Assembly: GCF_002878395.1 (NCBI RefSeq) | Contig: NC_061115.1 | Coordinates: 58,355,314-58,419,313 of the forward strand | DNA length: 64,000 bases | Direction: 5' to 3' | Origin: Capsicum annuum | Taxonomy: Eukaryota; Streptophyta; Magnoliopsida; Solanales; Solanaceae | Shown: piece by piece, positions 11,345 to 22,804 of the stretch | Position numbering within the stretch: the first letter of the stretch is position 1 | Layout of the letters: each line of letters starts with the position of its first letter | Program-made: the position numbers and the translations under genes | Notes under the pieces: generated by a model | Database searches by the model: none | What the model was told of the DNA's origin: nothing | Seen by the model: the letters and a program-made list of their open reading frames with translations, nothing else

Positions 11345-11650
11345 TACATATACTAATATTACTACAGAAATATGGAAGCCTGACTTCCTGAGATATCATA
11401 ACCAGACAGTTCCTGTATACCCACTGAGATATGATAGGCTGACCCACTGGGTGGAGGCTGAGGAAGACTCTGCTAGAATTTTGTGACTGACTCCGAAATC
11501 AACTGCTATATATGGAATAACAAAGGACAAAGAAGCTCCAGGATCTAACAAAGTGTAAACATGCAAATAGAAAACTTGTAATGTACCAGTGACCACATCA
11601 AGAGAACTTTTCTGATCCTGTCAGGACTAAAGAGCATAGAGTCTATTTAG
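11345..11650 (-). pseudogene. Element B retropepsin (protease) fragment
   Basis: The minus-strand product contains VYTLLDPGASLSFV, where the LLDPGAS core holds the aspartic protease active-site Asp of Ty3/gypsy retropepsins. It continues with an ILAESSSASTQW segment and breaks off after about 80 residues, where coding sequence is replaced by the non-coding block at about 11340. The second half of the normal protease (the VILGMDWL-type region) is missing. An in-frame stop lies upstream of 11596. Confidence 0.75.
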
Positions 11651-11699
11651 GCATTGCCCACTGGTGGCACTGAAAGAGGCACCCTACTGATTCGGGCGA

Positions 11700-11880
11700 T
11701 CGGACTAAGCTGAAGGACGACTGTGCTGACTTTGTAGACCATCCTTAGGATAGTATCAGACTATGTGACCTGACTCGCTATCCAAAACACGCATAACTTC
11801 CAGCTCTACACATACCCTTATGATTCTTACAACATTCTTTGCAAAGCAGATTAACATGAACACTGCTTGCATTACTCTGG
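11700..11880 (-). pseudogene. Element B gag zinc knuckle region (decayed)
   Basis: A minus-strand frame gives LCKECCKNHKGMCRAGSYAC (around 11858-11798), the Cys/His cluster that precedes the CCHC knuckle in Tekay-type gag proteins. The downstream knuckle cannot be read in one frame because of stops. The region binds nucleic acid in intact relatives. Confidence 0.6.
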
Positions 11881-12169
11881 GTTTAAGAGTCTGGTGCCCC
11901 ATCATGACTGTCATTCCTGAACCTTGGTATAGGTGTACTAGCTAAAGATGGAACTGGGGCTGAAAACTTCTGACTAAATCGAGAATGGTTACCACCCTTT
12001 GACCTTGGCTGGGCAAACTAAAGCTACCTGTTCTGGCTCTCTTCTTAAGTTTCTATTCCCCAATCTGTTAAGCATGGACCATAAGCCTAGATATGTTTAT
12101 CTCCCTAATCAATATCGTAATCCTGCACTTCTTAACCACTCTACCCGATACCTCAGACACAAACTTGCT

Positions 12170-12700
12170 CATTCTGGATCAATTATCTGCTACTACATGA
12201 GGAGCATACCTGGCTAATTGAGTAAACTTGAAGGAATACTCTTTCACACTCATACTGCCTTGCCTGAGATTGATGAACTCTAACAACTTGGTTTCTTTCA
12301 ACTCTAAGAGGGAGAATTTATCTAAGAAGGTTGTAGTAAACTTTTCCCATTCTATGGGCTCTGCATCTGCACCCTTGTCTACCTTCCACTGCTTAAACCA
12401 CGTATGGGATACATCTTGTAGCTGATAGGTGGCTAACTCAGCACTCTCTCTGGAAGTCACTCCCATGATATCTGTGACTTTTTAAACCTAATCGAGGAAC
12501 TCTTGTGGATCCTCTTCAGACTTAGAACCCGAGAATAAGGGTGAATTCACTCGGGTGAAGTCCTGAATCCTGGCTGCAGTAGTATTAGCCACTGGGTTGG
12601 CCAGAACAACAGCTGGCCATTTATTTTGAGTTGTGATTAAATTATCTACAGTAATGAATGCAACCTTGAATTTTGCATGAGAGACGTGCTCATCCAAGGG
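12170..12700 (-). pseudogene. Element B gag (retrotransposon capsid) fragment
   Basis: Two open minus-strand blocks in one frame, 12697-12488 and 12466-12179, are separated by in-frame stops. The first has AARIQDFTRVNSPLFSGSKS and ends EEDPQEFLD; the second has SAELATYQLQDVSHTWFKQW, then FTTTFLDKFSLLELKETK and GSMSVKEYSFKFTQLARYAP. These are the signatures of the Retrotrans_gag family in Tekay/Del elements, equivalent to gag of element D (52667 downward), C (18317 onward) and I (63091 onward). The N-terminal methionine is not certain, since upstream frames carry stops. Confidence 0.8.
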
Positions 12701-12974
12701 ATCTGCCTAAACGAGCTGAGGTGCGGACTGATTTTCAGTTTTTTTTTGTAGTCCTTTTGGGATGCATGTTCTGTAAGTAAAATAAAGAAGCAAATTAGAC
12801 TGAGAGTTTTACTGGAGCTCATGGTTACTCGCATGACATAAATACTGAAAGAAAGGAAAATTTTCCTAAAACATCTCGTAGACTCTCGTCCATAAGTATG
12901 GCGCACAACACACCTATGTACAAGACTCTACTAAATTCGACTTTTAGACTTTCTAGGACACTATTGAACCTTAA

Positions 12975-12986
12975 GCTCTGATACCA
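12975..12986 (-). other. Element B primer binding site
   Basis: The minus strand reads TGGTATCAGAGC, complementary to the 3' end of plant initiator tRNA-Met, five bases inside the 5' LTR. It defines the 5' end of the interior. Confidence 0.85.
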
Positions 12987-12990
12987 AGTT

Positions 12991-15203
12991 TGTAACGCCC
13001 TAAGTCTATACCCCAAATGCTACACAATGCTCATAATTCCGAAGGACCACAAGCTAACCCATGACTTGTACCTGCTGTAACAACTGAATAATAATACTAT
13101 AAATATGTGGAAATAGGCAGAAAATTACCATAAGGTTCTATATAGAATAATACTGAATAATGATTAACAAGGTATCAGAATACCCAAAACTGAAAATCAA
13201 TACTGAAAAACTGAACAACGAACTGAAAATACTCTAGTCTGAAAAAGCCTCTAGTTGGCTGAACTGTGGAGTTGATAGGACAAGCCCCCAACTAACTCTG
13301 ACTATTAAAAATGACTGAAATGCTGAAAATAATTATGTCCTCAAACTATGAGGACTCACCACTACGTTGACTGCTGAAAATCTAAACTTCTAAGGGCACT
13401 TTGGAGCTCGTACGTCTGAACCTATGATATAAGACATCATAGCGCAGGAGAAAAACATACATCAGTACTTTGAATGTACTGGTATGCTCAGTGAGGTAAA
13501 TGCATATGTTAATATGCATGAACAATAATATCTGAATAACATAAGTATGACTAAGTAAGAGTATATGCATGAATATGTATACTGTAACTGAGATCATGAT
13601 AATACTGAATATTGAGTTTGAATACTGATTAACTATTATCTAAGTATGCTGATAATGAATTAATGATAACTGAATGACTGTATCTGACAGTCCTGATTAT
13701 GTGGAACTATACTGAGTTTCATACTAAGCTGAGTGACTATATCTGATAGTCCTGAATCTGTAGAACTGAAATGAGTTCTATTCTGAGACTAAGACTAAAA
13801 CTGAGACTATGGGAGGTAATCATCTAATCGACGTACCCCTTCTCTAACTGATTTGGGGTGCAACTTGTAACCCCAGTTGGAAGGGTGTCAATATCATGCC
13901 ATGGGTAGAGATAAGCTGTGAGTTAACCCTCTCTGATAGAAAGCTCTTCCATTAACCCTCGCTGGTAGGAAAGCTCAAATAAGATATATCAACCCTAATA
14001 GTTTCTAGAAGGAATATATCTCAACCAATACTGGCTACATAGTTCTGTAACGCAGGGATTGCTACTAAGGGTCAAACCCTCTGTTGATAGGAATGCGCCC
14101 ATCCCTGGGTTTGCTCGGTGCTGAATCCTACTCCCAGCTGAACAAACACTGAACTAATTTTTAGTCTATACTAGACTGGAATAAATTGTTACTGATATTA
14201 CTGTTTGACTGAACTCAACTGAGTTTACTAATTTCTGTGGACTGATAGAATACTACTAAATTTTGTTAACTGACTGAGTCTACTAAGATCTGATCAGAGT
14301 ACTGTGACTGAATTACGAACACTACTGAGATTTCCTGGGTTTCTATAACTGGCTGAGTTCTACTAATTAAGTCACTACTGAGATTACTTTGTAACTGATA
14401 CTGGCTCTAAGTAAACAGCTAAATTGTCGGGTATTAAATACCACAAGGACTTGATAGCATGAAAATAAAGCATCCCATGATCTTTCTTAGCATAAGCATG
14501 TACATTAAATTCATAATGCATCTATAGAGATATCTTATCAAACTTTGCATGGTATAACTTCCAAATAAGCTAGCGTGACATAATTTCTTTTCCTTATTAG
14601 TTCACATGAATAATTCATCAAGAACTTGGTGAACATACAATGCATATAACACTAAACAACAAGTAGACATCATAATTCAAATCCCCATAGACAATTTTAA
14701 TGGTTTTACATGGATCCTCATGATATTACATACATATTAATTAACCTCACATGAAACATATCATAAAACATGGATTAGAATCCCAATTAATCATTATAAA
14801 CATAAACATAATTAAACCCAACATGGAATTTATGAAATTCGTAAACTTAAAATTTATAAATAGTTTCTTGAAACCCAAGGGTGGAAGGGACCCTTGGATG
14901 AATACTTCACATACCTTAGTTGATGAATTTCTAGTTTATGGTGAGTTCTTGATTTGAAATTTGCACACCTAGGGTTCTTGTTCTTAAGAAATTTATGAAA
15001 GAATGAATATAATTGCTCTCCAAAGGGTTTAATTTCTTGTTTGGGGGGCTGAAGGGCGTGGGAAAAAGACCTAATTAACCCTAAGGATGTGGCCTTTTAA
15101 TGCCTATAAACTATGTTACCAACATGCAGGCCGATGCACCACGTCATTAGCATCAACGCGATAGCCAATGCACCGTGTCGAGTCTGCATCAGTTCACTGG
15201 GAT
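12991..15203 (-). repeat. Element B 5' LTR (truncated, about 2.2 kb)
   Basis: It starts TGTAACGCCC next to the PBS and is collinear with 6949 to about 9153. After 15203 the homology stops, so the U3 end is missing. Roughly one difference every 10 to 15 bases from the other copy by eye suggests an old insertion. Confidence 0.8.
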
Positions 15204-15216
15204 GTGAACTGATGCA

Positions 15217-16060
15217 ATAACCAAGTAAAGAAACATGTAACTAATCAATACTATGACGAATAAACAGATTACAAAGTCATGCAATAACTGAGTTGGAACT
15301 GTGGAAGATACTATTAACCAGCATATAATCATATAAGATAAACATGGAGTTCTATGTATAATCCTCATCGAAATAGGCCTAATATACCTTGCCAAGGTAT
15401 TAAGGTTGATCTGACATGTTACTGCTAAACTGATGTTCGAAAGGACTAAAGTTTCAAGCGTGGTATGACGGGTTACCCTTTTGAAATTATGGTGGTCCAT
15501 AGTTCTGGGACTTATGGACTTCTATAAAAGTCTTAGCCTAACTAATGGGTGAGGTCTCATCCCCACATCCGATCGGTGCTAAGTACTACTGCCAACTGAA
15601 TATAAATTCATATACTAAATAGATCAATAATAGTGAAGTTCAGAGGTTGAAAGATAAGTTCTTTGAGTAAAAACATTATAAATCATGAAAACTGAGGGAC
15701 TAAGTGTTTGATTGACAATACATGATGTCATAAATCATCGAATGTTCATAAGCCACCATCTTTGAAGAATGTAACTATTAAGATAAATTTATAATCTAAA
15801 GAGAAATGTAAAATTTCATAACACAAGTTCAAAATCATGAATTTATCAACATACTAAGGTTTCATAATTCCAAGTTTATAAAGAATCTATATCTTACGTG
15901 AAAACATGGTATGATCAACTAATATAGATTTAAATCCACACAAAAGCATGATAAAAATTCTTAATAGTCTTGAAAACTGAAATATCATATATATCCTGAT
16001 CATAGGCTTAAAATCTGAAGTAATATTATGTAAATCATGCAAGGATATGAGAAAATCGTG
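15217..16060 (-). repeat. Unassigned LTR-like fragment, probably minus orientation
   Basis: The segment contains ATCCGATCGGTGCTAAGTACTACTGCCAACTGAATA (given here only as position 15570-15604), which matches the TCGGTGCTAAxTxCTACTCCCA box found in all minus-orientation LTRs of this window, followed by AT-rich sequence of similar texture. I could not define either end or its parent element. It lies between the truncated B LTR and the plus-strand C LTR. Confidence 0.4.
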
Positions 16061-18103
16061 AATGATATAATATAGTCATAAGCAAAAAGTTATGCTCGAT
16101 CTACTTCAGCCTACCAGAAGTGAATTTTTGGGTCAACTTCAAACGATCATAAATCCTCGTACACAATAATCTGGGTGAGATACTATATATCAATGGAAAT
16201 ATATGAGAGTCCTCTTTCTAATTAAATTAGTTCCATCCAATTTGGATATTGAAGTAAAACGTTATGGTTAATCTACTTCAGACTATCAAAACAGTCCATC
16301 AAAGGACAGATTCGAGAATTTTTTTGATTTTTAAGGGCATTTTGGTCATTCCCCCTCACCCAAAATCCATCTAAACCCTATATTAAAGCCTATTAGAAGC
16401 AATATATATTATATTTCATCAAATTCCCTCCAAAAGAAAACCCTAAGCTCCTACATCCAACTTCAAGAACCTCCAAAGTTCATCATTAATTCTGCAAATT
16501 TATTCAAGATTCCAAGTTCCTAGTTCAAGAACTCCAAGAACCATCATTCAAAGGCACGATTAACATCTCAAAAATGAGTATCAATCTAAAGTTCATCATT
16601 CAAGGTATGTGGGGTTTTTCAACAAGAACTTTCTTTCATTCTTGTGCCCAAAAGTAATTTTCTTTACAAAGGCATGATTTTTATTTGATTTTTACGAATT
16701 TGAAGCATGAACCCATATCTTATGATGATTATTATGAAATCTTGATGTTTATGATTTTGAAAGATGAATTTACATGTGTGGAGATATAAAGCATGAATCT
16801 TGAACGATATTTATCATGATTTTGATATTTGTGTCGTGAATCCCCATTGAAAATTTTGTTCTTTTTTAGAAAATGTGTGTTATAAGCACGTTGATGTTGA
16901 ATATTTGAGATATTTATTTGACGTTTTGGTCTTAAAGGAGTTGTTTTGAACTCAAGTGTGAATGAAATCTACAACGTGGTTGATTTTGATAGATGGGAAG
17001 CATGATGGCTCGCGATGTATGTTTATATATTACTAAAATTATTTTGTTGTGGATTATCTTTGAAATAATCTGAGCTAAGTTCGAGAAAAATCTTTAGCAC
17101 CGAGTGGGAGGTATAAAGTGACCTTACTTTCCTAAAACTACGTGCCCCCATAGGAGTGAGCCTGAGGGTGATTTATATAGTGATCACTAGTTTGTGTCAA
17201 TTTGATATCGATAGTCCTACTCCGATGGAAAGGATAGGACGACTCTCCCCAATGTGGGTTGTTCGTTGGACTCCATGTAGCTCACATGGTTTATGTCGGT
17301 TATAGGATCTCCCAGTGTGTGTGTGTTTTCGTGTCTATGATGAATGGTGAAGTGATTTGAAAGTGGAATTGTGAAAGTTATTCTTTCGAAATATTTAAAT
17401 GATATTTACATTATGAGAATTTATATTCTTGATGAACTTAAAGTCATTGACAAATTATATGATGACTCACATGTGTTATTGTACTTATTTCATCCTCTTA
17501 TGATTATGATGATTTTCATCGGGTCATGTGAGTCTGTCATACATCCTGCATATTTCTTATAAATATTTATGATGATAATGTTTATACAACTACATACACC
17601 CCCATATACTCGGTTTCTTTCTATGGTATTGACCCACATCTTCGGATGTGGGCTGTATTTTCTTGAAATGTAGGTTCAGGTGCTTAGTTCCAAGTTCTAC
17701 AGTGATTCTTTGGGCATGCTGTTTTACATCCTCTGTTGTGGTTAGTCCTCATGTTCCAATGACGTAATGTCTGATGTTGGTTTCATGGAATTGCTTACAT
17801 TTGATAACTGAGTGTGAGTCAGTTGGGGCATATCTCAATAGCTCGCTAGTTTTATTGATTTTCTTAGAGGCTTGTCAGACTAATATAGATGTTGGGAGTT
17901 GACTAATAGGTCATATTTTGTTATCTTTCTGAAATACTTTTATTCTTGGATGATGATTACTCTGTTGATATTTGAGGGTTATTTATGGAAACCCTATTGA
18001 TTTATGTTGAATTGAATAAAAATGGCTCAAAGGGTTAGCTTGGGGCTACTCGTAGCCTCAAGTACCATGTGACACTTCGGGACCCGTTTTCTGGGGCGTT
18101 ACA
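16061..18103 (+). repeat. Element C 5' LTR
   Basis: The 3' boundary (18103) is firm: it precedes a PBS and matches the end of the second copy. The 5' boundary is approximate, because the other copy lacks this part and no TG start could be recognised. A possible TATA box, CTATATTAA, lies at 16379-16387. From 16570 onward the sequence is collinear with 20570-22101. Confidence 0.7.
16379..16387 (+). promoter_or_regulatory. Possible LTR TATA box (element C)
   Basis: CTATATTAA sits after a CTCACCC-containing stretch, the same context as the TATA candidates of elements F and I (57318, 60483). The position within U3 is reasonable, but no transcript evidence exists. Confidence 0.35.
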
Positions 18104-18106
18104 ATC

Positions 18107-18120
18107 TTGGTATCATAGCC
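18107..18120 (+). other. Element C primer binding site
   Basis: TTGGTATCATAGCC lies three bases after the LTR end. It matches the initiator tRNA-Met PBS with one change (CATAGCC for CAGAGCC). Confidence 0.85.
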
Positions 18121-18316
18121 TAAGGTTTTAAGGTATGCTAGGGAGTCTGACAAGCCGCATTAAGTAGAATCTTTATCATCGGTGTGTAAAGCACCACATC
18201 TATGAGCAAGAGGCTATAAGACATTTTAGAAAAAAGTGTGATTCTTTCTTTCAGAAGTCTATTGTGCTTAAAGTGTCTCTCTCTGCTATTGATTCGTGAT
18301 CTCCTTTTTCAGAAAT

Positions 18317-19400
18317 ATGCCTCCACATCGAGCGAGAAGAAATAATGATGGTTAGCAACCTTAACCTGCTAACCCATTGAATGAAAACATGTCTCATACT
18401 AAATTTCAGGCAGCCTTTCAAGCGCTGGCCCAAGCTGTTACTGCAAATGTTCAGGCCAACCCGGCCCCGGCTCTACAACAATAGGGAAGTAATTCAGCTA
18501 CTGCCAGGATCCATGACTTTATCCAGATGAATCCACCGAAATTCTATGGGTCCAAGTCTGATGAGGATCGTGGTTATTTTTAGAGGAGGTGCAGAAGATT
18601 ACTCAGGTGATGCATGTATCTGAGGAACATAGTGTGGAGTTGGCTGTATATAGGTTGAAAGACCTTGCTTATGACTGGGTTGTTGCTTGGAGGAAAGGTA
18701 GAGGTGAGGGAGCTATCCCTACAACTTGGCAAGAGTTCCAGGATGTATTCCTAGATAAGTTTTTCCCTTTGGAGATAAGGGAGGTGAAAGTAGAAGAGTT
18801 TATGAACCTGCGATAGGGCTCTATGACTGTTAGGGAGTACTGTCTAAAGTTCAATCAGTTTTCCAAGTATGCTCCTAACTTAGTGGTTGATAATCGGGCT
18901 AGTATGAGTAAATTTATGACTGGAGTGTCTAGTTATGTGGTTAAGGAGTGTAGGTCTGCTATGATGAATAGTGAGATGAATCCTTCTAGGCTGATGACTC
19001 ATGCACAATAGATTGAGGCAGACAAAATTAAGGAAAGAGATGGAATGAGAGGGAATAAGAGAGCTAGGTTCGAGCAGCACGGACAGGGTCAGACTAGATC
19101 GCAGGGAGGGCGTCGCCCTTAGTATTAGGATCATTCGTCTATGCTAGCACCATCATCAGCTAGTGCTCCCGTGCCTAGAGGTAGGCAGGAGCAAGGTACC
19201 AGGTTATATGCGTCCAGGTCCCAGTACAGTGCTAGCAGTAAGCCAAATCATCCCCTGTGTCCTAAGTGTGGTAGGGTTCATTCGGGTGAGTGTTGGGGTT
19301 AGAAGAGAGGTTGTTTCCAGTGTGGTGACATGGGTCACAGAGTTAGAGATTTTCCACAAGATGGACAAGGGCATCGTGACTATCGCCCTCAAACCCAGAC
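18317..19400 (+). pseudogene. Element C gag with zinc knuckle (stops present)
   Basis: The likely start is the ATG at 18317 (MPPHRARRNNDG), the usual MPP start of Tekay gag, but a TAG follows 12 codons later. Recognisable downstream blocks are ARIHDFIQMNPPKFYGS (about 18505-18560), LAVYRLKDLAYDWVVAW, FQDVFLDKFFPLEIREVK and GSMTVREYCLKFNQFSKYAP (18822-18880). The knuckle region reads CPKCGRVHSGEC and then CFQCGDMGHRVRDF; the last Cys of the CCHC box is Phe here, so zinc binding would be lost. Several single stops (for example after FMNLR near 18816) and one frameshift near 18580 break the frame. Confidence 0.8.
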
Positions 19401-19509
19401 TCAGACTGTTAGTGCTCCAGTTCCAGCGACTCGCCCAACCCCAGCTCAGGGTACCTCTTCTAGCAATGCTGGCGGGCAGTGCCATAATAGATTCTATGCT
19501 TCACCGTCC

Positions 19510-20110
19510 TGCCAGGAATAGGAGAACTCTCCCAATGTTGTTATTGGTATACTTCGTATATTTCAGTTTTATGTGTATGCTTTGTTGGATCCTGGATCCA
19601 GTTTCTCATATGTTACACCTTTGATTGTTGTGAATTTTGAAATGAGTCCTGAGATTATTCCTGAGCCTATCCTAGTTTCTACCCCATTGGGTGATTTGAT
19701 TGTAGCCCAAAAAATGTATAAAAAGTGTCCTATTACCGTTCTTCATAGAGTCTTGTTGGCTGATCTGATTGAGTTAGACATGGTAGATTTTGATGTTATT
19801 CTGGGTATGAACTGGCTGTATTCTTCTTATGCCTCTATTGATTGTCAAACCCGAGTGGTCAAGTTTTAGTTTTTGGGTGCATCCGTGTTTGAGTGGTTTG
19901 GGAATTCTGTGTCACCCAAGAGTCATTTTATCTCTTACCTCAAAGCCAGAAAGCTTATTTCCAAGGGGTGTATTTACCATTTGGTTAGAGTCAAAGACAC
20001 TAAGTCTGAGACTCCAACTCTCCAGTCTGTTAACGTCGTCAAAGAGTTTTCTGAAGTCTTTCCGGATGATCTCCCAGGGATACCTCCTGATAGAGAGAGA
20101 GAGTTCGGGA
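19510..20110 (+). pseudogene. Element C retropepsin (protease)
   Basis: VYALLDPGSSFSYVTP (from about 19575) carries the DPGSS active-site motif. Further on come ILVSTPLGDL, LIELDMVDFDVILGMNWL (about 19767-19817), the typical second half of Tekay proteases, and then the linker to RT with FSEVFPDDLPGIPPDRE. A TAG at 19867-19869 and a frameshift near 20110 interrupt it. Length and order are otherwise normal, making it the best-preserved protease of the window. Confidence 0.8.
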
Positions 20111-20154
20111 TTAATCGACTCAGTCTATTTCTATTCCTTCTTACCGTATGGCCC

Positions 20155-20566
20155 CTACAGAACTTAAGGAGTTGAAAGAGCAACTCAAAGATCTACTAGA
20201 TAAGGGTTTCATAAGGCCCAGTGTTTCTCCTTGGGGTGCTCCTATGTTGTTTGTGAGAAAGAAAAATGGCTCTTTGAGTATGTGCATTGATTACCGCTAA
20301 CTAAATAATGTCACAGTAAAAAATAAGTACCCCCTTCCGAGAATAGATGATTTGTTTGACCAATTGCATGGTGCAAGTTATTTCTAAAAGATAGACCTTC
20401 GTTCCGGCTATTATCAACTCAAAGTTAGGGAGTGTGACAGGCCGAAAACCGCTTTCCAAACTCGTTATAGCCATTTTGAGTTTCTTGTTATGTATTTCGG
20501 GTTAACTAATGCCCCAACAGCTTTCATGGACCTCATGAATCGAGTTTTCAGACCACATCTGGACAT
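20155..20566 (+). pseudogene. Element C reverse transcriptase, N-terminal half
   Basis: The frame resumes with [40 protein letters not shown] followed by a TAA (20298-20300), [35 protein letters not shown] (preceded by another stop near 20387) and [20 protein letters not shown]. These are RT motifs 1 to 4. The sequence ends after HLDMCG, just before the catalytic FIDD box, where it is fused to LTR sequence. Confidence 0.85.
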
Positions 20567-20569
20567 GTG

Positions 20570-22101
20570 TGGTTTCTCAAAAATGAGTATCGATCTAAAG
20601 TTCATCATTCAATGTAGTGGGGTTTTTCAACAAGAACTCTCTTTCGTTCTCGTGCCCAAAAGTAATTTTTTTTTACAAAGATATGATTTTTATGAATTTG
20701 AAGCATGAACCCATATCTTATGATGATTATTATGAAATCTTGATGTTTATGATTTTGAACGATGAATTTACATGTGTGGAGATAAAAAGCATGAATCTTG
20801 AACAATATTTATCATGATTTTGATATTTGCGCCATGAATCCCCATTAGAAATTGTGTTTTTTTGAGAAAGTGTGTGTTATAAGCACGTTGATGTTGAATA
20901 TTTGAGATATTTATTTGATGTTTTGGTCTTAATGGAGTTGTTTTAAACTCTCGTGTGAAATAAATCCACAACGTGGTTGATTTTGATAGATGGGAAGCAT
21001 GATGGCTCCTGATGTATATTTATATATTACTGAAATTGTTTTGTTGTGGATTGTCTTTGAAATGATCTGAGCTAAGTTCAGGAGAAATCTTTAGTACCGA
21101 GTGGGAGGTATAAAGCGACCTTACTTCCCTAGAACTACGTTCCCCCGTAGGAGTGAGCCTGAGACTGATTTATATAGTGATCACTAGTTTGTGTGGATTT
21201 GACATCGATAGTCCTACTCCATGGCAAGGATAGGATGGCTCTCCCCAACGTGGGTTGTACGTTGGACTCCATGTAGCTCACATGGTTTATGTCGGTTATA
21301 GTATCTCCCAGTGTGTGTGTGTTTCCTTGTGTCTATGGTGAATGGTGAAGTGATTTGAAAGTGGAATTGTGAAAGTTATTCTTTCGAAATATTTAAATGA
21401 TATTTACATTATGAGAATTCATATTCTTGATGAACTAAAAGTCATTGACAAATTATATGATGACTCACATGTGTTATTGTACTTATTTCATCCTCTCATG
21501 ATTATGATGATTTTCTTCGAGCCATGTGAGTCTTTCATACATCCTGCATATTTCTTATAAATATTTATGATGATGATGTTTATAAAACTGCATACACCCC
21601 CATATTCTCGGTTCCTTTCCATGGTACTGACCCACATCTTTGGATGTGGGCTGCATTTTCTCAGAATGTAGGTTCACGTGATCAGTTTCAGGTTCAACAG
21701 TGATTCTTTGGGCACGCTGTTCTACATCCTCTGTTGTGGTGTGTCCTCATGTTCTGAGGATGTGATGTCTGATGTTGGTTTCATGGAATTGTTTACATTT
21801 GATAACTGAGTGTGAGTCAGTTGGGGCATGTCTCAATGGCTCGCTGGTTTTATTGATTTTCTTAGAGGCTTGTCAAACTAGTATAGATGTTGGGAGTTGA
21901 CTAATAAGTCGTATTTTGTTATCATTCTGAAATTCTTTTATTCTTGGATAATGATTACTCTATTGATATTTGAGGGTTATTTATGGAAACCTCGTTGATT
22001 TTTGTTGAGCTGAATGAAAATGGCTCAAAGGGTTAGCTTGGGGCTACTCGTAGCCTCAAGATCAGTGTGACGCTTTGGGACCTATTTTCTGGTTCGTTAC
22101 A
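20570..22101 (+). repeat. Element C 3' LTR, 3' part only
   Basis: It is collinear with 16570-18103 of the 5' LTR and ends with GTTACA. The U3 part and the PPT are missing. The shared word TCTCAAAAATGAG at the junction is present in the 5' LTR copy at the equivalent place. Confidence 0.85.
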
Positions 22102-22793
22102 CTATGGCTGTCTGGAGACTTTAATAAATCTATCTAAACTCTAGGTTGATAAGTGTTATTATAGGCAAACTCAATTAGATGTAGATGATTATGTCAATTT
22201 CCCTTGAAGTCAATGACTTAAAATCTCAATATTTCTTTTAGATTTTGGATAATATGATTGGCCTGGTAGTTTATCTAAGAGTGCAAAATAGTACTAAGAT
22301 TAACCTTTGTACCAAGACCTTTACCAAACGACTAACAAAATTGAGTTTTGAACAGAGTACCTCAGTCTAAGATGATAGAAAAAGAAATCCCATGGAGTCT
22401 TACTAACTTATGAACATATAACTTAGCATAATCTTGGATTATCTTGGTCATTCGATCCACTATGACCTAAATTTAATCATATTGACACCTATTGCGCAGA
22501 AGTCCCATAGTATAATCCTCATTAATAAACTCACACTTCTAAGTAGGGATGCCAATATACTAAAGTGTACCTTCTGCTGTTTGATGCTCAACTTTCCCTT
22601 GTTGATGGTGGGATAATTATGCATGAACTCTGCTATATCTGTCTTCATTCCACTAACTAACTTTCTTTTAACCCATTAACATTTGGAACATGGAAATGAC
22701 CTTGATAGCGATGAACACCATCGCTCACTTGGGAGAAAACTTCCACCTTTTGTTGATGGACTGGATCTATGAACTGACTAAGTATAGGGTCAT
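22102..22793 (-). pseudogene. Integrase-region fragment of a Tekay-type pol (minus strand)
   Basis: The DNA is collinear with part of the integrase region of element D (compare 22165-22225 with 48805-48865 and 22590-22730 with 49300-49480). It covers the stretch from the zinc-finger domain to the second half of the catalytic core, heavily mutated with no frame open for more than about 60 codons. It may be the remaining pol of element G or an independent fragment; its left end is cut by the end of element C's LTR. Confidence 0.6.
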
Positions 22794-22804
22794 TATGCTA
22801 TGTT

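Larger units (their letters stand above)
6949..15203 (-). mobile_element. Element B: Tekay/Del-type Ty3/gypsy element lacking RT and IN
   Basis: Two copies of a 2.5-kb LTR (6949-9440 and 12991-15203) flank 3.55 kb of interior. The orientation is minus: a polypurine tract abuts the left LTR (9441-9456) and a tRNA-Met-type PBS abuts the right LTR (12975-12986). The interior has gag, a zinc knuckle and protease, and then goes straight into non-coding sequence (about 9457-11340) shared with elements G and F. Reverse transcriptase, RNase H, integrase and chromodomain are absent. The 5' LTR lacks roughly the last 240 bases relative to the other copy, ending at a perfect inverted repeat. No target duplication can be assessed because of that truncation. 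Confidence 0.85.
16061..22101 (+). mobile_element. Element C: Tekay-type Ty3/gypsy element with deleted pol
   Basis: A plus-strand element: the 5' LTR ends GTTACA at 18103, followed by a PBS (18107-18120), gag, zinc knuckle, protease and the first half of RT. At about 20566-20576 the RT sequence jumps directly into the middle of the 3' LTR, which ends GTTACA at 22101. Everything from mid-RT through integrase, the PPT and the U3 half of the 3' LTR is gone. Where comparable, the two LTR copies are much closer to each other (7 differences in 192 bases at 17371-17562 versus 21369-21560) than those of D or E, so C is the youngest datable insertion here. Confidence 0.8.

Noticed and set aside
17371..21560. 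63-codon ORF present in both C LTR copies (17371-17562 and 21369-21560)
   Set aside because: Similarity follows from LTR duplication: of 7 nucleotide differences, 5 change the amino acid, so there is no sign of selection on protein.
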